This document shows, piece after piece, positions 35,462 to 37,723 of a DNA stretch of 37,723 nt. Origin of the DNA: an uncultured Clostridia bacterium. Lineage in GTDB: Bacteria; Bacillota; Clostridia; TANB77; CAG-508. The DNA is taken from contig CANRED010000014.1 in NCBI GenBank assembly GCA_947629555.1, positions 1-37,723 on the forward strand. The letters are read 5' to 3'. The first letter of the stretch is position 1, and each line of letters begins with the position of its first letter. The position numbers were made by a program, and so were the translations under genes. Under the pieces are notes generated by a model, which worked only from the letters and a program-made list of their open reading frames with translations, made no database searches and was not told the origin of the DNA.

Positions 35462-36613
35462 ATGGCAGACCAAAAAAGAGATTATTATGAAGTTTTAGGT
35501 GTAAATAAAAATGCAACAGATGACGAATTAAAAAAAGCATATCGTCAACTTGCAAAAAAATATCATCCAGATGCCAATCCAGATAATCCAAAAGAAGCAG
35601 AGGCCAAATTTAAAGAAGTTTCTGAAGCTTATGAAGTGTTATCAGATAAACAAAAAAGAGCAATGTATGATCAATTTGGACATGAAGGACCACAAGGATT
35701 TGGTGGTGGAAATCCAGGAGGAGGATACTATTCATATTCTACTTCTGGCTTTGATGGCTTTGATGATTTAGGAGACATATTCTCATCATTCTTTGGTGGA
35801 GGCTTTGGAGGAAAAACATCAAGAGCACGTGCCAATGGCCCAATTAAAGGAACAGATTTAAGATATAATATGGATATTACATTTGAAGAATCATATTTAG
35901 GTGTTGAAAAAGAAATTATAGTAAATAAATATGATGAATGTTCTACATGCCATGGTAGTAAAGCAAAACCTGGTACAACAGTAGAAAAATGTTCAATGTG
36001 CGGTGGAACAGGTCAAATAAAACAAAATGTAACAATATTAATGGGAATGCAAATGCAAACAACTAAAACTTGTCCTCACTGTAATGGAGAAGGTAAAGTT
36101 ATAAAAGAACCTTGCCCAGAATGCAAAGGAAAAGGAAAAATAAAAAAACAAGTTAAATTAAAAGTAAAAATACCTGCAGGCATAGACGATAATCAAATGG
36201 TAGTTCTAAGAGGAGAAGGAGAGCCAGGAACAAATGGTGGACCAAAAGGCGATTTATATGTTGTAATACATGTAAAAAAACACAGCATATTTACAAGAAA
36301 GGGAGATCATGTATTGTGTAATATACCAATTACATTTACACAAGCAACATTAGGTGCAGAATTAGAAATACCACTAGTTGATGGAAGCAAAGAAAAATAT
36401 AGAATTCCAGAAGGTACACAAACAGGAACACAATTTACAATAAGAGGAAAGGGATTCCCAAGTAGAAACAGAAGTTGGGACGGAGATTACATATTTACAG
36501 TAATAGTCCAAACACCGAAAAAACTAACATCAGAGCAAAGAGAGCTACTATTAAAATTAGCAAATACGATGAACGAACAACCACCAGTAAAGAAAAAAGG
36601 AATTTTTGGATAA
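35462..36613 (+). CDS. dnaJ: Chaperone protein DnaJ (Hsp40)
   Basis: Stimulates DnaK ATPase and delivers substrates. J domain (1-~70) with the HPD tripeptide at 35-37. A Gly/Phe-rich region (about 75-120) is followed by a zinc domain with four CxxCxGxG-type repeats: [28 protein letters not shown] and CPECKGKG. The two C-terminal beta domains end in the dimerisation helix. 383 residues is normal. ATG 35462 follows AGAGGT. Last gene of the hrcA operon; a terminator follows. Confidence 0.98.
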   Translation: MADQKRDYYEVLGVNKNATDDELKKAYRQLAKKYHPDANPDNPKEAEAKFKEVSEAYEVLSDKQKRAMYDQFGHEGPQGFGGGNPGGGYYSYSTSGFDGFDDLGDIFSSFFGGGFGGKTSRARANGPIKGTDLRYNMDITFEESYLGVEKEIIVNKYDECSTCHGSKAKPGTTVEKCSMCGGTGQIKQNVTILMGMQMQTTKTCPHCNGEGKVIKEPCPECKGKGKIKKQVKLKVKIPAGIDDNQMVVLRGEGEPGTNGGPKGDLYVVIHVKKHSIFTRKGDHVLCNIPITFTQATLGAELEIPLVDGSKEKYRIPEGTQTGTQFTIRGKGFPSRNRSWDGDYIFTVIVQTPKKLTSEQRELLLKLANTMNEQPPVKKKGIFG

Positions 36614-36629
36614 ATTAATAATGAATAAA

Positions 36630-36660
36630 GAGCATTCACATTTTGTGAGTGCTCATTTTT
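36630..36660 (+). terminator. Terminator of the hrcA-grpE-dnaK-dnaJ operon
   Basis: GAGCATTCAC (36630-36639), loop ATTTT, GTGAGTGCTC (36645-36654; one U-G pair), then ATTTTT. Confidence 0.85.
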
Positions 36661-36662
36661 GT

Positions 36663-36683
36663 ATATTAGGAAAGTCCTAATAT
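36663..36683. repeat. Short palindrome ATATTAGGA-AAG-TCCTAATAT
   Basis: Perfect 9-3-9 inverted repeat directly after the dnaJ terminator. A related string, TAGGAAAAGCCTAATAT (31812-31828), follows the L,D-transpeptidase terminator. Function unknown. Confidence 0.4.
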
Positions 36684-36720
36684 ATTGATAATTACCTACA
36701 AAAAAATTCATTGCAAGTGT

Positions 36721-36761
36721 GTAGAAAACGACTCCCCCGTAGTTCCGCGTAGCGAAGCTAC
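36721..36761. repeat. Decayed GTAGGG double hairpin (copy B6)
   Basis: GTAGAAAACGACT...AGTTCCGC is a degraded form of the first hairpin of B4, followed by an intact GTAGC-GAA-GCTAC (36749-36761). Relative to B4's GTGGC-GAA-GCCAC, one base pair has changed on both arms. It lies between convergent dnaJ and the DUF368 gene. Confidence 0.6.
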
Positions 36762-36787
36762 CCTTCTTGTGTGTTATAAAAATACTA

Positions 36788-37585
36788 TTATTTTGTAATA
36801 AATGACATCTTATGAGATATGTATATACAAACAATACACAAAATTACTGAAAGAAAGCCATTAAAATTAAAACTAACGCTAGGGAATAAAACAAAAATTG
36901 ATCCTATTGTAAAACCACATATAGCATAATATGTATATTGTGTAAATTTTCTTAATAATATTTGAATAATTTTTAAAAAGATTACACTACCTAAAAAAAT
37001 ACCAAGAGCAATAGGAATAAGAATTGCAAAATTTAGTGTAGAAATTGCATTAAGATATATATTATATATACCTAATAACATAAGTATTACAGTACTGCTA
37101 ATTCCGGGGATTACAATTCCGGCAGACATAAAAAATCCTGAAGTGATAAGAAATGTATAAGATACATTAGTATTACTACTATTATATGAAACATTTTCTA
37201 AAGCAATTAAATATAAACTTAAAAATAAGGTAAAAAGAAAAATAATAATACTAGTTAAATTCAATTTTTTAGTATTCTGTTTAATTAAGGAAGGAATACC
37301 ACCAAGTATAAATCCTATTATACAGAAGCAAGTTTGCACAGGAAACGAATAAAAAAGAAATTTTAATATATTTCCAAATAATACTATACCAACAAAAACA
37401 CCAATAATAATAGGGAGAAGGAAACTTAAATTTTTTTTAACATCTTTAAAAAAATTTAAAACTGAATTCACAAGCTTTTCATATATGCCAAAAATAACAC
37501 AAAAAACGCCACTACTTATTCCAGGTAATATTGCACCAGAACCTATAAAAATACCCTTTATAAATTGCAAAACATAATATTTCAT
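36788..37585 (-). CDS. DUF368 membrane protein, putative undecaprenyl phosphate translocase (PopT-type)
   Basis: Polytopic membrane protein with eight to nine helices. Two related halves each carry a conserved PGIS motif: GAILPGISSGVFCVIFGIY near residue 17 and IVIPGISSTVILMLLGIY near 160, the inverted-repeat design of DUF368. Members of this family have been shown in other bacteria to help return undecaprenyl phosphate, the lipid carrier for peptidoglycan and teichoic acid, to the inner leaflet. Minus-strand AGGAGG stands about five bases before ATG 37585. 265 residues. It is convergent with dnaJ. Family assignment is strong; transport activity here is inferred. Confidence 0.88.
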   Translation of the reverse strand: MKYYVLQFIKGIFIGSGAILPGISSGVFCVIFGIYEKLVNSVLNFFKDVKKNLSFLLPIIIGVFVGIVLFGNILKFLFYSFPVQTCFCIIGFILGGIPSLIKQNTKKLNLTSIIIFLFTLFLSLYLIALENVSYNSSNTNVSYTFLITSGFFMSAGIVIPGISSTVILMLLGIYNIYLNAISTLNFAILIPIALGIFLGSVIFLKIIQILLRKFTQYTYYAICGFTIGSIFVLFPSVSFNFNGFLSVILCIVCIYISHKMSFITK

Positions 37586-37623
37586 GCTAGCCTCCTAAAT
37601 ATATTAAAGTGTATTTTTAAAAT

Positions 37624-37654
37624 TAATTATTATACCTAAAAAATTATATGTCAA
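37624..37654 (-). promoter_or_regulatory. Possible promoter of the DUF368 gene
   Basis: On the minus strand TTGACA (37649-37654) is followed, after 14 to 17 bases, by overlapping -10-like strings TATAAT and AATAAT. The -35 is perfect, the -10 register uncertain. Confidence 0.4.
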
Positions 37655-37688
37655 TGAAATTTGAAAATGTCCCAAAATTTTTAAAACA

Positions 37689-37723
37689 TTAGCCCTAAAA
37701 ATTTAGTTTTAGGGCTAAATTTT
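37689..37723. terminator. Hairpin terminator at the window edge
   Basis: TTAGCCCTAAAA (37689-37700), loop ATTTAG, TTTTAGGGCTAA (37707-37718), then ATTTT. A perfect 12-pair stem, probably ending a minus-strand gene that begins beyond the window. Confidence 0.6.

Overview
The window is a gene-dense stretch of chromosome from a very AT-rich, low-GC Gram-positive bacterium, most likely an uncultured or gut-type member of the Clostridia. The evidence is strong AGGAGG-type ribosome binding sites, AAA/ATA/GAA-rich codon use, GatCAB-dependent amidation of tRNA, a two-gene transketolase, an hrcA-grpE-dnaK-dnaJ operon with CIRCE, a DUF1540 protein and an LPXTG-type surface protein. Nothing here looks like a plasmid, prophage or defence island. 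I see no tRNA, rRNA, CRISPR array or complete insertion sequence.

Layout. 1-3650 (+): NagZ-like glycosidase, a 42-residue four-cysteine protein too short for normal ORF calling, a 1-Cys peroxiredoxin, a DUF1540 protein and class II FBP aldolase. 3653-5105 (-): SmpB and two small membrane or secreted proteins. 5260-7103 (+): a cysteine-capped small membrane protein and a von Willebrand A surface protein with a C-terminal LPQTG signal. 7193-10519 (+): gatC-gatA-gatB. 10551-12393 (-): a small membrane protein, then an SPFH/NfeD pair (nfeD is transcribed first). 12667-17950 (+): mltG, a membrane protein, der, plsY, gpsA and upp. 18187-19985 (+): split transketolase. 20076-20972 (+): an orphan single-pass membrane protein. 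21158-26562 (+): ftsE-ftsX, two tandem M23 hydrolase paralogues and ctpA, a division-associated peptidoglycan hydrolase module. 26644-30638 (+): lysS, a site-2-type protease, tsaD and a metallophosphoesterase. 30756-31751 (+): an L,D-transpeptidase with a repeat tail. 31941-36613 (+): hrcA (frameshifted), grpE, dnaK, dnaJ. 36788-37585 (-): a DUF368 membrane protein, a family linked to undecaprenyl phosphate recycling.

Cell envelope work is the main theme: NagZ-like, MltG, FtsEX with its hydrolases, CtpA, L,D-transpeptidase, DUF368, PlsY/GpsA and the sortase-type surface protein. The other genes serve translation quality (GatCAB, SmpB, LysS, TsaD, Der) and heat-shock protein folding.

The least ordinary content is non-coding. 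There are two families of dispersed intergenic hairpins whose copies differ by paired, stem-preserving substitutions. A roughly 170-bp fold-back element resembling a MITE lies between upp and the transketolase. The hrcA promoter carries a second, degenerate CIRCE-like palindrome over its -35 box, and hrcA itself has a one-base frameshift. No complete, clearly novel multi-gene system was found. The best candidates for follow-up are the hairpin families, the fold-back element and the duplicated FtsEX hydrolases.
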